DNA from: Paramacrobiotus metropolitanus
Taxonomy: Eukaryota; Tardigrada; Eutardigrada; Parachela; Macrobiotidae
Assembly (NCBI RefSeq): GCF_019649055.1
Contig: NW_026570237.1
Coordinates: forward strand, 744,001 to 808,000
Direction of reading: 5' to 3'
Length of the DNA stretch: 64,000 bases
Shown: piece after piece, positions 32,083-43,660 of the stretch
Numbering within the stretch: the first letter of the stretch is position 1
How the letters are laid out: each line of letters starts with the position of its first letter
Made by a program: the position numbers and the translations under genes
The notes under the pieces: model-generated
Databases searched by the model: none
Told to the model about the DNA's origin: nothing
What the model saw: the letters and a program-made list of their open reading frames with translations, nothing else

Positions 32083-35000
32083 GTCCTTTGGCGACCGGGT
32101 ACCCTGGACGCGATGCCGCGGTGTATATATCAGCCTTTATTGGCGGATGCCAGTCAAATGAGCCATCGCAACACTGTCGCCGTCCGGATGACCCGCCATC
32201 CGGATGAAAGCGCCTGCGATGGCGACACCTGGTGGCTAGGGTACATACAGGATATCGAAGGCGAGCGCGCCTTCATCCACTTCAACTCTACAACAGCCGA
32301 AGCTCGCTGGATGCACATGGAGGACGTCTGGCCACTACCGACGTATCGTGACGCGCTGTACAGTCGAAATGCCACAATATTTGCGGCACTGCGCGACGAA
32401 GACAACGGACCGTTTTGTTTCCGCCCAGCCGTCATGCTGGATGAAATTCATGGTTGTATACGATGTCTTAACTTGGGTTCTATGATGTTTGGCATCCGAA
32501 CCGACGTGTCCAGCAGCAGCAACGCCACTGCATGTGCTGCACACACAGCTCGTCCATGTGTTGAGGTGGTCCTCGACAGCCAAGTGTCCAATGAGCTGCC
32601 ACCGAGCGGACCTCCCTTGCTGGAGCGCCGCAGCGGTTTGTTGTACACCAAGCACTGGATACCCTTCCCCCAGGCCAGCGCCCTTCTCAGCGAACCTTCC
32701 GATAAATTTCGCATCATCAAGCATGTCCGTGCCGCTCTTAAACACAAAATAAAGTTAGGAGATGCAATTCTGTGGGACTGCTGCCGGTTTCATTTGCGCA
32801 TCGGAGCGGAGGGCTGCGTGTTCGTCGTCGTCGGACTCGCGACCGACGCGGAATCGACGCACTGGATGGCTAGAACCTTGTCGACAGTCCTGGAAACTCA
32901 TCTGGCCAGCCGCGCCCTTCTTCCGCCTATTCACAATCATTTAGCGTTGCGCACCAGCGAAAATATGCCTTGCGAAGCCGGTACGCAGCCTGTCGTCAGT
33001 GTCATTTTTAGGCGTTTGGTTTTTCTACACATACGTACGTACTTGTACAGTAGATAAGGCAGCGGGCAGTTTATTGGGTCATACAATTTGTATGATACAA
33101 TGAACACTGGTTAAACGCTAATTCACGCAGTACGTTTTAGTTGAGTAATTTAATTTCAGCACTAGGGATGGCAAAATTTTTTTAGTAAACTAATTAGTGG
33201 TTAACCGTCACTAAAATTTGCGAAACTAAAGATTTTAGTTTAGTGAATTTTGGTGACTAAAAGTTTTGACGAAGTTTTAGTTTAGTGAAGTGAAGTCTGG
33301 TGAAGTCTTGCCATCCCTATTCAGCACATAATACACAATACACTTCATCCAGCCTCTTACCGACACAAAACGTTTCCTGAACGCATGCATCAAAGCGATA
33401 CTGATTCTCTTCTTCAGGAACTGAGTGGACCGCTTCTCCTGTGCCCTTTCAGACAACATCTTACCGAATGTATTAGTTTCTTTAGTAAATAAGTAAGTAT
33501 TGCCGAACGAGGCATAAACGAGACAGCTGTACTAGTGTTTCTAATAACAGAGACAGACGGCCCGTGTCGATCCAAGCGCTTTACTGGCTCGAAACAAACT
33601 GAAAGTTAGTACTCTGTACAAGCCACAAGGCTTCCACTTATTAAAATACCGAATAAATATCGCAGTGCAGTGACTTCTGCTGCACCGTGATATACATGTA
33701 AGTTAGGCATCGACAGCTGCGTTCCCTTAAACTGACTAGTTATGTCTGCACTCTGCTCCTGGATCTGTCTACGCTTTATTTACTCATACGGTTGTAACTC
33801 CTTTATTGGGCAAAAGCCATCAGTATAACAAAAAGTGCATACGCGAAATTATTCGAAAATGATTTAAATTTAAACATTGTAAAAACAACCAAAATCGTTG
33901 GCGCCGTCAGTCATTTTAGGACGCATACCCAAAGTGCCCAGAACAGCAGCAGCATTTCATTTTACAACACCTAGGCCTAATCTCTGCTTTAAAAATGCAG
34001 TAGAACGAGGCTCCCCTGTCGCGTCGCGAATCCTTCTGCAACGAAACGAATAAGCTCCATAAATGTCGAACCAAAAGTTCCAAAAGTCTCGACCGCCAGG
34101 GAATAAAAAAGATATCCTATTCTTTAGGAGTATTTAGACGTTTACAGTCTTCGGCCAAATGTGCAACACTATCTGATGCATTTGCACTAGCCCGGACATG
34201 CGATGCAGCTACCGTGTCCCAGCATGTAGCGTCCCATACAAGTGCCCATACGCTGTAACTTTACAATTTAATAATTTTTTGCGGTAACACCGTAACGGCA
34301 TGATCTGTACAATACATTACTCCCGTTTAGCTAGCTTAAAAGCAAAAAACACATTCTCGTTGTCAACCATGTCGTTAAACGTTCCAAGAACAGAGACAGC
34401 GTTTCCCCGTTGTATCTCAATACTGATTTTCTGGCGCAAAAACTCTCCTGACCGAGGATTACCAGTACAATCGCTGATCTTTCGCGACAGCTCCTTGAAG
34501 AATTTCTTTGTGAGTGGTCCAAATGTGCCCGTGGTTTCGAACGCGATCGGCTGTACTACATATCGGTCTGCAAGTCCATCGTACTTTCCTAGCTTATGGT
34601 TTTCGCGTGCTTCCGCTGCACTTCCCGGCACCCGTGACGTCCGGGCGATGTACGTTTGAGCGAACGTGTCTGCCACTGTCACATCCCATACTAACGGTTT
34701 TCCATTTTTCCAAGGGAAAACGGTAACTCCGTCTGGTCTTTGCCATCTCCTCTGTCCAGTCCCGGCGGCTCGAGGGACGATGGCATTCGTGCAGAGTTCA
34801 AGGCTCGCTTTGTCACGTCATTCAACACGGCGTGAACGCCATGCCTTCCTTTCGCTAACTTGCAAACCAAGCCATGGTGTCCCAGGCTGTCCACTACGTT
34901 ACCGCAACGGCATACATGCTGTTCGCAGACCGGGGCTCCCAACCGTCGCGCAACGGCTATGCGTAAGTGGGCATCTTCCAACAGGTTTCCGAAGAGGGAT

Positions 35001-37601
35001 ACTGGCAATGCTGACAACCAGGCGCGCGACTCCGATGAGGATGCAGCCAACAGGCGGGCAGAGGTAATTACGCTGTAACTTGTACTTATGTTTGGTTGAC
35101 CTGCTGTGGAATCTCGTGTGATCAGAAACCGGTAGAGCCGATTCTCCTGAAAATGATTCCGCAGGACTTTTACTTGGAGTGGGCTTCCTCTGCAGGCAAG
35201 CAGAGATCTGAGGATTTTGTCGTTTTTGCCGCAAATTATGGTTGTGGGAAATAATACTAAGCCTTCGCACTGTACTACAGATGATCACAAATCACAATCA
35301 TTCCATGTATGTCGAAAGGTTGTAACGAGGGGGCGTACCGTCACCGTAGTCTTTAAACTGTAGGAAGAAGTTTTTTCTATTCTTGCATGAGCTTAAAATG
35401 TACTCTTTCCTCAGGTATCGACATTGATGCACCGACGCTGACTGAATTGACGCCTTGGCTACTAAGCGACATCCTATCCCATTTGGACGTGCATTCCCAA
35501 ATGAAGGCCACACGGTATAGATTTTCCTTGTGGTCGCGTATTTCTTTCGAAAGGCAGTGACGATAGCGGGTCGCTGTGGTTCAGATGTAACCAGCGCTCT
35601 TCCGGAAGCAGAAGTTGAAAGCCGGTACATCGATAAGCTTCGCTGAGTGCACGTCGAAAAGCGTAAATATCCTCATAATACTCGTATTATGTTCAGTCAG
35701 ACTCGGATGACAGAAGCGAACGCCACGGTTATTTCAGCGCCAAAATTATTGCTTTATATATTTTCGAGTGCGAAAGTCGGGAGATCGGCTTCGCTCATTT
35801 GCTGCCACTCTTGTAAGGCGCCGCAACCGTACACTTCCGGGTCGAAATCCACTATCCTGATAGTTAGTTACAGCCACTAAGCCGATGCCAAAAAGGCCGG
35901 CCTTTTGTAGCCTATAGAATTATTTCTAATTACAAATTAGCTTCATTACGCTTCAGCTACTGCATCCATGCTGACGAAGAACAACTAGACTGGTACTGAA
36001 ACAGAACTGCTTCCCAGACTACAGATAGGATAAAAGAATCGGGTTGGTGTTAATATTAGAGACCATGCAATAGGAAACGGAAAGAGTACTGGGGATTGGG
36101 GAATATACAGGTAATCGATCGTATGTACGTTGCGCATAGAAGACAGATCGACTCTTGAAGAGTACAAACGAAGCGGCCTTTTGAAAGGTTTGAACTGATT
36201 TTACTGCCTACTCTAGCGAATTGTTGTAGTTTTAATTAACAAGGAGTGTGTGTACGTGTGTGTCTTGACAGGGTGTGTGCCATATGGCAGATGCTGCTGA
36301 GCCATCCCAGGATGAAGGAGCACGTCAGCATCTCATTCGAAAGCTGCTGGCACCTGCAAGTCGACACCGACACCTGCTTCAAAGCGGCCTCCCTCCTTAC
36401 CCGCTTCCTCAGTTCAGCGACAATCAGTCTCACCGTGTTGCGAGTCTTCCCGCCGCGCGCCGTGCATGATTGTATAGAAGGGATACTCAGTTCCAGGGAA
36501 ATCAATTTGCCTATACTTGTCCTCAGAGACCATATCGACATGGAACCAAAAGCTCTTTCGCTGCAGAAGCGGTCGCGTTTGACGCATGGGGCAGTGGTTC
36601 GTATGCTGTTCAACAAGCACATTTGCGACTTTATCTTGCTGTACAACTGGAAAGTTAGCATTCTCTTCGGTCAGCAAATGTACGACGTCTTTGAGGAAGG
36701 GTACATCTATAAGCCAGATTTCGGCGCGTTCAGGCGTCCTCTTCCAGCGCACGAGCGCCAATGGATGCTGCGCCTGTCCGAGCGGCCAATCTCGCCACCA
36801 CAGCTGGCCATAGACGAACTACAAATCACTATTCCCAAGCTGCTGCTGTCTTGTAGCAACAGCGAAATGGGCATAACCAGTCGCTTCATGTGCGCGCTGA
36901 ACGACAACTTCCCGCCGGTGACGCCGGACATGCTGGCAAAGGTCACGGCGGTCCACGCGCGCTGGCTGCGCACCCTTGATTATCCCGATGACTGGCACAC
37001 CATCCGCAACTATCTTCTACTGTAAGTCATAAGGAGGAATAAAATTACTGTACTACCGATCCCATTTTGCCTGAGAAGTACCGTACAGTGGACACATGAG
37101 TACACAAGGCGATGATGCCGCTATAATAATTTTAATTTTATTATTAGCGCTTTCTATCATCACCGTGTTAAGAACACAGATTCTTTGCCTTAAGTCTTTG
37201 CTCGAAGAGGGAGCAACAAGCTGTTGCGGTGAGGTTGCCCTTTTTCTGTACGTTAGAGGCACTCGGGCAGTTTTCACAATCAGACACAGCGGGCAAACAT
37301 CGTCAGGTCACTACTCTAGGAAATCAAAGGTCCCTAACTCCCTATTAGCCGTCAAAATAGCTGATAGCTACGTTACTGCGTACGCCCTGCGACGACGATT
37401 GGGGTCACAATGTCATCCTGCTGCTCCAGTACTAGAATGAGTGATCACATTCTAACGCAAATTTACTGTCTGTGCAGGTACAGTGGGTTTCACTCGGACG
37501 GAAGACCGAAATTCTGGGAGGAGGTCGATCTGCGCTATGTGAATATTTCCACCTGGAGCAAAATGGCTATTTACGGGATAAACGAGCTTTTCCGAGTTTG
37601 A
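32083..37601 (+). CDS. F-box protein with Tudor-like N-terminal region, spliced gene
   Basis: Four exons join in frame: 32083-32980, 35415-35514, 36272-37021 and 37478-37601 (TGA). All internal borders are GT/AG with matching phases (1, 2, 2). Exon 1 encodes a region around TWWLGYIQDIEGERAFIHFN and MHMEDVWPLP that resembles Tudor-like reader folds. Exon 2 is the F-box core (LTELTPWLLSDILSHLDVHS), completed across the splice by VCAIWQMLL in exon 3. Exon 3 continues with about 245 residues of a C-terminal domain ending VHARWLRTLDYPDDW, and exon 4 adds YSGFHSDGRPKFW. By family knowledge, F-box proteins bring substrates to SCF (Skp1-cullin) ubiquitin ligases. The acceptor at 32082 implies a short upstream exon; otherwise ATG 32113 could start the protein. 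No in-frame stop or indel is seen. Product about 620 residues or more. I recall related proteins as an expanded tardigrade family (unchecked). Confidence 0.82.
33163..33319. mobile_element. 157-bp hAT-type MITE with perfect 8-bp target duplication
   Basis: Termini TAGGGATGGCAA and TTGCCATCCCTA are perfect inverted repeats. The element is flanked by an exact 8-base duplication TTCAGCAC (33155-33162 and 33320-33327), the hAT-superfamily signature. The interior is built from TTTAGTTTAGTG-like words and has no coding capacity. It lies in the first recognised intron of the F-box gene. Confidence 0.88.
34317..35067 (-). pseudogene. Reverse-transcriptase ORF C-terminal fragment (3), in an intron
   Basis: Minus-strand coding in two frames joined by a 1-base deletion near 34730 (inside a GDGK-RPDG motif). 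Order: SRAWLSALPVSLFGN, a cysteine/histidine cluster CRCGNVVDSLGHHGLVC, RPDGVTVFPWKNGKPLVWDV, then ADRYVVQPIAFETTGTFGP and the C-terminal helix. It is the best-preserved of three fragments of this type in the window. I read it as the end of a LINE-like reverse-transcriptase protein; the catalytic RT part is absent. It sits antisense in the intron 32981-35414 of the F-box gene. Confidence 0.7.
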
Positions 37602-38209
37602 ATCCTTCTACCTTGTGCTTGCAGCGATAGCTACCACACTGATCGGATCTGCCTGCATACAAATTCGTGTGCCTGTACTGTACGGCATGTCCGTCTCCCC
37701 TTATAATATCTGCTGCATTATCCTGGCAGGAGTAAACATGGCATACTCCTTCCGAACGAGCGAAGGGAGATCACCAGAATTTGATATTGAGTGCTGTCCA
37801 TACTGATAATTGAAATGCCACTTCGTGTCTAAATAGGGATTCGGAAAAGGGTTTGTAATTTTTTAATGCACGGAGGCGACAAAATAATTTGAACGAAAAA
37901 TCGGCCCTGGCAGTAAAGCTGCAAATATGTAATGCACTCTGATGGCGAGATTCCACTTTATTGTCAGATACATTTTCATCGGTAACCATGAGTTCATTGA
38001 AATGTGTGATGATCCTGGTGAACTGAAAAACCTGTACAAACTCAAAGGTGTTCTGATTTTTTTTCGGCAGTCAAACGGTAGTCCGGTACACTTATCACAT
38101 GTTACTGCTATAATAACCCATTTACCAGTTCCAAAATGACCCTTATTTATTTAACGTGGGTTAAATCCTGGGAAAAATTATTCTTTCCTTTCGGCAGTGT
38201 TGCATGAAC
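37602..38209. other. 3' flank of the F-box gene
   Basis: Contains the presumed 3' UTR. No canonical AATAAA was found just after the stop. The rest shows no feature. Confidence 0.4.
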
Positions 38210-40010
38210 TTACATCAGTGAAAACCACAACAGCAAGTTACACCGGCATGCTGCGTTTTCTCCTTCGCTTTTTGGTGCAGATTTGGGCATTCTCTTCCTC
38301 TTCCGCCCTTTCCCTTGACCATGCTTCCGTTGAATGTGCTCGGCCAGCTTCTGCTGCCCGCCGCACACCACCAGACAAACCTCGCACACTTTCATATTGG
38401 CCTCCACGAAATGCTCGCTGGAGGCATCGTACGTCGGGAATATCAACGACATGCTCCGCCGTGTGCGCGCTGAACTCTTCCGGTGAATAAAAAATACACG
38501 CACAGTACCAGCACTCAAACTGCGGATCTACCTCCTTCATAGGCTACCGATAACTTCGGCCGTTTTCATTTCGGCCACGTTCATTCAAGCCAATGCTTTT
38601 CGGACGCCGTTCATTTTGGCCACCACTCACTTCGGCCACAGAAAATTTCGGCGGAAACAGGGCTTACCTAAACCTTTACTCTGCCGACTTCTCGTTGTAC
38701 TTCTTTGTTTATATCTCTTTCGCACGTACTATTTTGTGACTTCCTTTCTACGCGTTCCTCTTACCATCGTGTCTCTCTTACGCATTTTGGTCTGACGAAA
38801 AGCTAGTCGACCGCCACAAGGTCGATCAAAGAAGTCTCGGACATGCGCTAACCTGAAAGAACCTCATCAGAAGAAATCAATCTAGGAAACATAAAACAAC
38901 TTAAGAAACCAAAGAAATTTAAAAAAACTAAGGAAACATAACAATAAGAAACCTAAGAAAAAATACGAAAGAATAAGAAATACGAACAATAAGAAAATAA
39001 GAAACCTAAGAATCCTAAGAAACCTAAGAAACCCAAAGATGGCCAAAATGAGCAGTAGCCGAAATAGCGTTGGCCGAATTGAGTGCTGGCCGAAGTGAAC
39101 CACGGCCGAAATGTAACGCGGCCGGAGTGATGGACGCGTTTTTCTTCATGTGGTCGTGTAGTTGACTTTCAGCTTGAACGTGTACCCGCAATCCGCGCAG
39201 AGGTAATCGCTGTGCTTGCCAAGTTGTTTCATTTCTTGAGGGTGTTCCAAACGCATATGATCCTGCAGTTAAGGTTGCAATTTAAATACAGTAGTTGTGA
39301 GCAGTTTTTGAAATGAATTTTGAAATTAAAAAATTAACTTCATTAAAAACTATTCTCCGTACTTCAAGTATATTTTTTATGTAATCAGCAGTGAAACACC
39401 AAACAGTTATTTTCATCAGTTATTCCACTATATTTCATTAAATAGACACTGACCAATTTCTTCAACGAAAATTAATTTTCCATTTCAGACCGTTTCAAAT
39501 TCTCAAAGCCCTGTCCGGTTTTGAAAAGATTTGATTTGAAGCTTGGAATGTGAAAGGTTAAAAACTGAAACTGTACCCCTATCTTCAGTCGCGTATTCTG
39601 TAATCCACAGATAACACAGGGCCGGCATTCCTACCCGGAGGAAGAATGCACCCAGACATGCGCCACCAATTCGGCAAAATTTGCGGCATTGAAATCGCAA
39701 GCGGGACAGTCGCGTTCCAGATACCGATCCGGGTTGGTAATGCTCTGGTGTTAAAAGCTGTGCAAATGGAAGAGCACCGTGGTGGGGAAGTGCCGGTAAC
39801 ATCGCCGACAATAACAGGAAAAGGTTCCGGTCTGTTTGATATGCTCCATCGCGTTCCTCCAGTTTTTTGGGTGCGGTGGTCGGAACAGGAGTTTCTTGTT
39901 CAGACGGGGCGGAATTGTAATCCGTGCCCATTGCTGAATCGTCAGAACTGGATAGATCACCGTCATTCAACGAGCTGTTATCAACTGCAACTAATCGTGA
40001 AAAATTAAAA
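38210..40010 (-). pseudogene. C2H2 zinc-finger gene, decayed and interrupted by a repeat
   Basis: At least five C2H2 finger signatures lie in order on the minus strand. Finger 1 (CRRC ... HLH, about 39740-39812) has a TAA at 39751-39753 between its two His. Finger 2 is perfect (CPACDFNAANFAELVAHVWVH, 39646-39711) and is followed by TAG 39631-39633. Finger 3 appears split by an intron: CVICG before it and DHMRLEH after the acceptor at 39263. A finger beginning CADCGYTF in that exon is frameshifted near 39150. After an inserted repeat come ECWYCACIFYSPEEFSAHTAEH (perfect) and, in another frame, CEVCLVVCGGQQKLAEHIQRKH, then a Lys/Arg tail. An acidic Ser-rich region precedes the fingers. Likely a former nucleic-acid-binding protein, now a pseudogene, unless some lesions are sequence errors. 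Confidence 0.6.
38545..39130. mobile_element. Inserted repeat with inverted TTCGGCC arrays and an AAGAAACCT minisatellite
   Basis: The left edge (38545-38652) is a degenerate array of about 15 bases built on TTCATTTCGGCCAC. The right edge (39048-39130) is the same array in reverse complement (GGCCGAAATG). Between them at 38880-39035 lies a CCTAAGAAA minisatellite, the reverse complement of the array at 24471-24680. It separates two fingers of the C2H2 gene, so it looks inserted. Sub-terminal arrays in inverted orientation suggest a non-autonomous DNA element. No clear target duplication was found. Confidence 0.55.
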
Positions 40011-40326
40011 CAGTTTTTAAAAACAAATGTTGCACACCTCATCGATATCGCTGAACGATTGCATGCTAAATCGGTAAAACGCTAAATCTCATGCAGAGGT
40101 TAGTGAAAAACAAACCTTCCTTTGAGATTTTGATTTTAAATTGCAAATTGAAGGAAAGTATTGTAGCTGCATATCAAGAAGCACATGTAGTGGCTACCGG
40201 CTCATAAAAATTCCTAGAAATACTGTAATTCGCCTAGCTGAGTCAAACTGTGTCCAAAAATCCAAACAACAACAACATTTCATCGAAACTACAAATACAT
40301 TATTTCACTATTTTATCCACTTACGC
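40011..40326. other. AT-rich sequence, nothing recognised
   Basis: No supported feature; possibly upstream sequence of the zinc-finger gene on the minus strand. Confidence 0.35.
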
Positions 40327-40506
40327 ATATAAGCAGGGCGCAATCCGAGGGAAACCGAGAAACGGCTGAAAAAGACGCCGATGGGGGAATCGAACCCCGG
40401 CTACGTCGTTAGATCCGCGTAGGCAGTACCACTGCACCACGGCGCAAAGTGTTGAAAATCCTTGAAAGATTTTGTCGCTGTACGTGAGCCGCTTTTCCGC
40501 TCACAC
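40327..40506 (-). repeat. tRNA-like repeat, copy 1 (tRNA pseudogene or tRNA-derived SINE)
   Basis: The core (40375-40445, minus) has a good B box GGTTCGATTCC, an A-box-like TGGTGCAGTGG and a run of five T just downstream, a pol III terminator. A T-arm and a short D-arm (GCAG/CTGC) pair, but the anticodon loop is too long (12 bases between CTACG and CGTAG) and the acceptor stem has mismatches. It is therefore not a convincing functional tRNA. The same 180-base unit recurs 364 bases downstream with almost no changes. Confidence 0.65.
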
Positions 40507-40690
40507 CCCCTTTGCAGCTTTCGCTACGTCCTCGTAGCGAGACTAAGCGACCCTTTTAAGCGGCGGCTCCGGCTCACCGCATCCTCCTTTCGTTTTATCT
40601 TTTTATTCGTTTTTGCTCTGTTCCTCCTGTTCGAGGTTAGCACACCAGTCTCATAGGCGAAGTGGACGTACCGAACCACGATCTGCTACC

Positions 40691-40870
40691 ATATAAGCAG
40701 GGCGCAATCCGAGGGAAACCGAGAAACGGCTGAAAAAGACGCCGATGGGGGAATCGAACCCCGGCTACGTCGTTAGATCCGCGTAGGCAGTACCACTGCA
40801 CCACGGCGCAAAGTGTTGAAAATCCTTGAAAGATTTTGTCGCTGTACGTGAGCCGCTTCTCCGCTCACAC
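40691..40870 (-). repeat. tRNA-like repeat, copy 2
   Basis: Near-identical to 40327-40506, including A box, B box, T run and the flanks ATATAAGCAGGGCGCAATCC and CGTGAGCCGC. The spacer between the two copies is unique, so the pair is either a local duplication of a short unit or two SINE insertions. Confidence 0.65.
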
Positions 40871-42423
40871 GCAGTTACGCTTACCATTTTCCACACAAAC
40901 AACATCCGCTGGACGCTCTATATCTCCGTCGCTGCAGGGCAGTTAGCTGGACGCTTCGGCCAACAATATTGCCTCCGGCGTCGCCTACAGTCGAACGACA
41001 CCCGTTCCTCGACATTTCCTGTATGGCCGACCGGTATCACTCACAAGAGCTGCTGCAATCAAATTCCCGCTCGTGAGTACAAAGCTAACTGTTGTCGTAA
41101 ACAGTCGAGACAGGTACAAAATCAAAATTTGTTGACGTATACAAACAAAACCCTGATAAAAGCGGTTCGAGTGCTATTTGTAAAACAATAATTCAACACC
41201 ATAATTTGTTTAACTTGTTTAATTTGCTTTTTCATTTAATCTCTGCATTAACAATGAGAAAGGACTTTTCTTGAACTGACGCTAATTTTACTGGCTAACG
41301 TAGTACAACTGCTTCCATTAAGATGTCCGTGTATCAACCATAACGATAATGCGGAAGCTTACAGCTGATTATTTCCCGTGATCAACTAAATGAATTCTCG
41401 CGCGTACCTTTTTCCCCTTCTATTATCTGTCATGAAATGCAAACTTTACATCACGTGGTGTAAGGGTCACTAAGGATCGTATGAGAGTTTGTACTCTGTA
41501 GTACTGTAGCACATGCATAAAAATAAGTCAACGCACGCTCTATTTTCGAACTCTTTGGTCGTTCATAATCCCCGCTTTGTTATCGACACCGACCTAATAT
41601 TTTCCAGATGTGCTCGACATTTCCAGCTCGCGTTACGAATCATGTTGGCGTAACTTGACGAATATCCAAGTTTCAGTTCCTCGTCCGCCGAAATATCTTC
41701 CGTTGTGACGAACATGACGCGCGTTTCCAACAGCCGACTTGCGGTTGATTCATCGGTTTCTTCGACCTGAAAAATTCTGGGGATTTTCCAAATTTCACTT
41801 CACATACTTCAATATCAGCTGTTTCTTAGAATTTAACAACTATCGCATTACTGCAAAAGTAATAATAACAAAAGTTTCAGTAATAGGAAACCACAAAAAT
41901 AACACAATTATTTCATCTTGCCACCGATTCGAACATATCCCATTTCCATACTTTCCATACTGATCGACGTGAACAAAAATAATAATATTTCGAATCGATT
42001 TTACCTCATAAAGCAACATTCTGCTCTGCTAGAGTGTCGGCAAATCTGACAATTTCATCCATTTCTCTGTCTCATCTGAATCCAACTGGAGATATCGAAG
42101 CCTGGACATTCCGACAGACAAAATCAAATTCATCCGGTCTCGAAATCGGTGCAACTAACGGCCCAAAGTCGGTCAGTGAAGGAATGTTATCTTTGGCAAA
42201 CATGGCATTTTCTGCAAAAAGCACAAAGCTATGCGACGAATAAAAACTCTTACGCAGGTATTTTGCACCGTTTTATTTACATCGTTTTATCGAATTCTGT
42301 TCGAAAGGCTAAGGGAAAATTCAGCATAATGCTACTGATATACTCTTCAGCATAATGCTTCAGTGTTATTATTATTTACTATTTTTTAAAGTATTATTGC
42401 TTACAGCTTATTAGTTTACTTAC
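40871..42423. other. Intergenic sequence, nothing recognised
   Basis: AT-rich after about 41200, with only short chance frames. Confidence 0.4.
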
Positions 42424-42693
42424 AGATTCCCCGAACGGTCTGGCGAACTGGCCGCTCATCCACCGTACTCAACGGCCTCTCCCCGCGGACGCCGCCCTGC
42501 CCGGTGAGTCGCTTGTACTCCCGTTCCGCCGCCTTCCAATTCTTCGGCTCCGCAGCGGGCACGCTACCATCAGGGGCAGCGGCGACACCGTCACCCAGAA
42601 CTGGTCCGCCTGGGCATGCGCGTGGTTGAGGTAGGTAAACTTCTTGTGACCGGCATAGCACGCCGTGGATTTAGCAGTTCGCTGCTTATTCAT
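42424..42693 (-). other. Possible host exon of unknown type (minus)
   Basis: A GC-rich 270-base segment is bounded on the minus strand by an acceptor-like CTACAG (before ATG 42693) and a strong donor GTAAGT (42423-42418). Two frames are open over most of it: one begins MNKQRTAKSTACYAGHKKF, and the other has AAEREYKRLTGQGG near the donor. No family is recognised. Retroelement copy B begins about 90 bases upstream, so B may have landed next to or inside this gene. Confidence 0.35.
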
Positions 42694-42804
42694 CTGTAGC
42701 TCGCACAAAATTAACATTTCTTTGATCGATTCAAGGATCACGACCGTTTTCGACAAATAACCATTTCCAATTTTCCAGATCCAGATAATGGAACATATGG
42801 GTGG

Positions 42805-43656
42805 ATGGCGTCCAACGGAGCCATCCAATACCCGCCTCAACCGTTGATGAACCCTCAACAAGGACATCAGCCAGCCCCAGTGCCACAGGCACCGCAACCG
42901 CCGCCACAAGTGGTGGTACAGCACATAACGCCTGCACCATCGCCGAGGGTCAGTCCACCAGTACACGACTTAATGCACATGCAGACGTTGGCTGACTCAT
43001 ACGCAAAAGCCAACGCAAAGGCCAATGCCCGGACAACCCTACCAACCTTCGACGGCGACAAAACAGCTGTGAAAGGGTGGATTGCACAGGTTAGAAGAAT
43101 CTGTAAGCAATCGCCCGACTAAAACAAGCCGGACACGGACTTTATGAGCCGCATATTCGCATCCTTGTCCAAACCGGTCAAGGAATGGTATACCGGCCAC
43201 GCCAGCCGCGAAGAAGGCGATGGTCGGACAGTCGACGAGTGGCTTCAGAAGTTTGCCGCTCGATATGACGACGAGAACCAACAAGCCAACGCTTTTGGAG
43301 ATATCTCGCACCGTACCTACCGGCACGGTTTCGAGACGCCAGAGCACTACTATGATGCAATCCTAACTCTCAAGGCACGCGCCAACTTAGATGACACCAT
43401 GACTTTTCGTTTTCTGAAGACCAATATGAATGAGCCAGAATTGCGTCGTGCCCTGAACATCCGGCTGCCGAAGTCTCCGACAGAATTCCGGGACTATATC
43501 CGGCAGTTTACGGCAGGCAAACCTGAGAACGACGGGAAGACGGGCCAAGGATACTCGGTCATTCGGGACTCTGATAAACAATCGGAGTCTCCGACTGGTT
43601 ATCGGGACTCCGATAACCAATCGAACACGGAATCCGATAACCAATCATCGGAGTGA
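42805..43656 (+). pseudogene. gag: Gag N-terminal and capsid region, copy B
   Basis: A Pro/Gln-rich N-terminal region (LMNPQQGHQPAPVPQAPQPP) and a helix (LADSYAKANAKANA) precede the capsid-like domain shared with copy A (VKEWYTGHASREE, LRRALNIRLPKSP). TAA 43120-43122 replaces Leu (CTG) of copy A. After FRDYIRQFTAGKP the sequence jumps to the acidic Ser/Asp repeat that in A lies upstream of RT, so about 3 kb including knuckle and protease is missing. The repeat reads SDKQSES / SDNQSNTESDNQSSE. Confidence 0.75.
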
Positions 43657-43660
43657 TCAA

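Noticed and set aside
40375-40445. Functional tRNA gene
   Set aside because: Anticodon loop about 12 bases, acceptor mismatches and a short D-loop; called a tRNA-like repeat instead.
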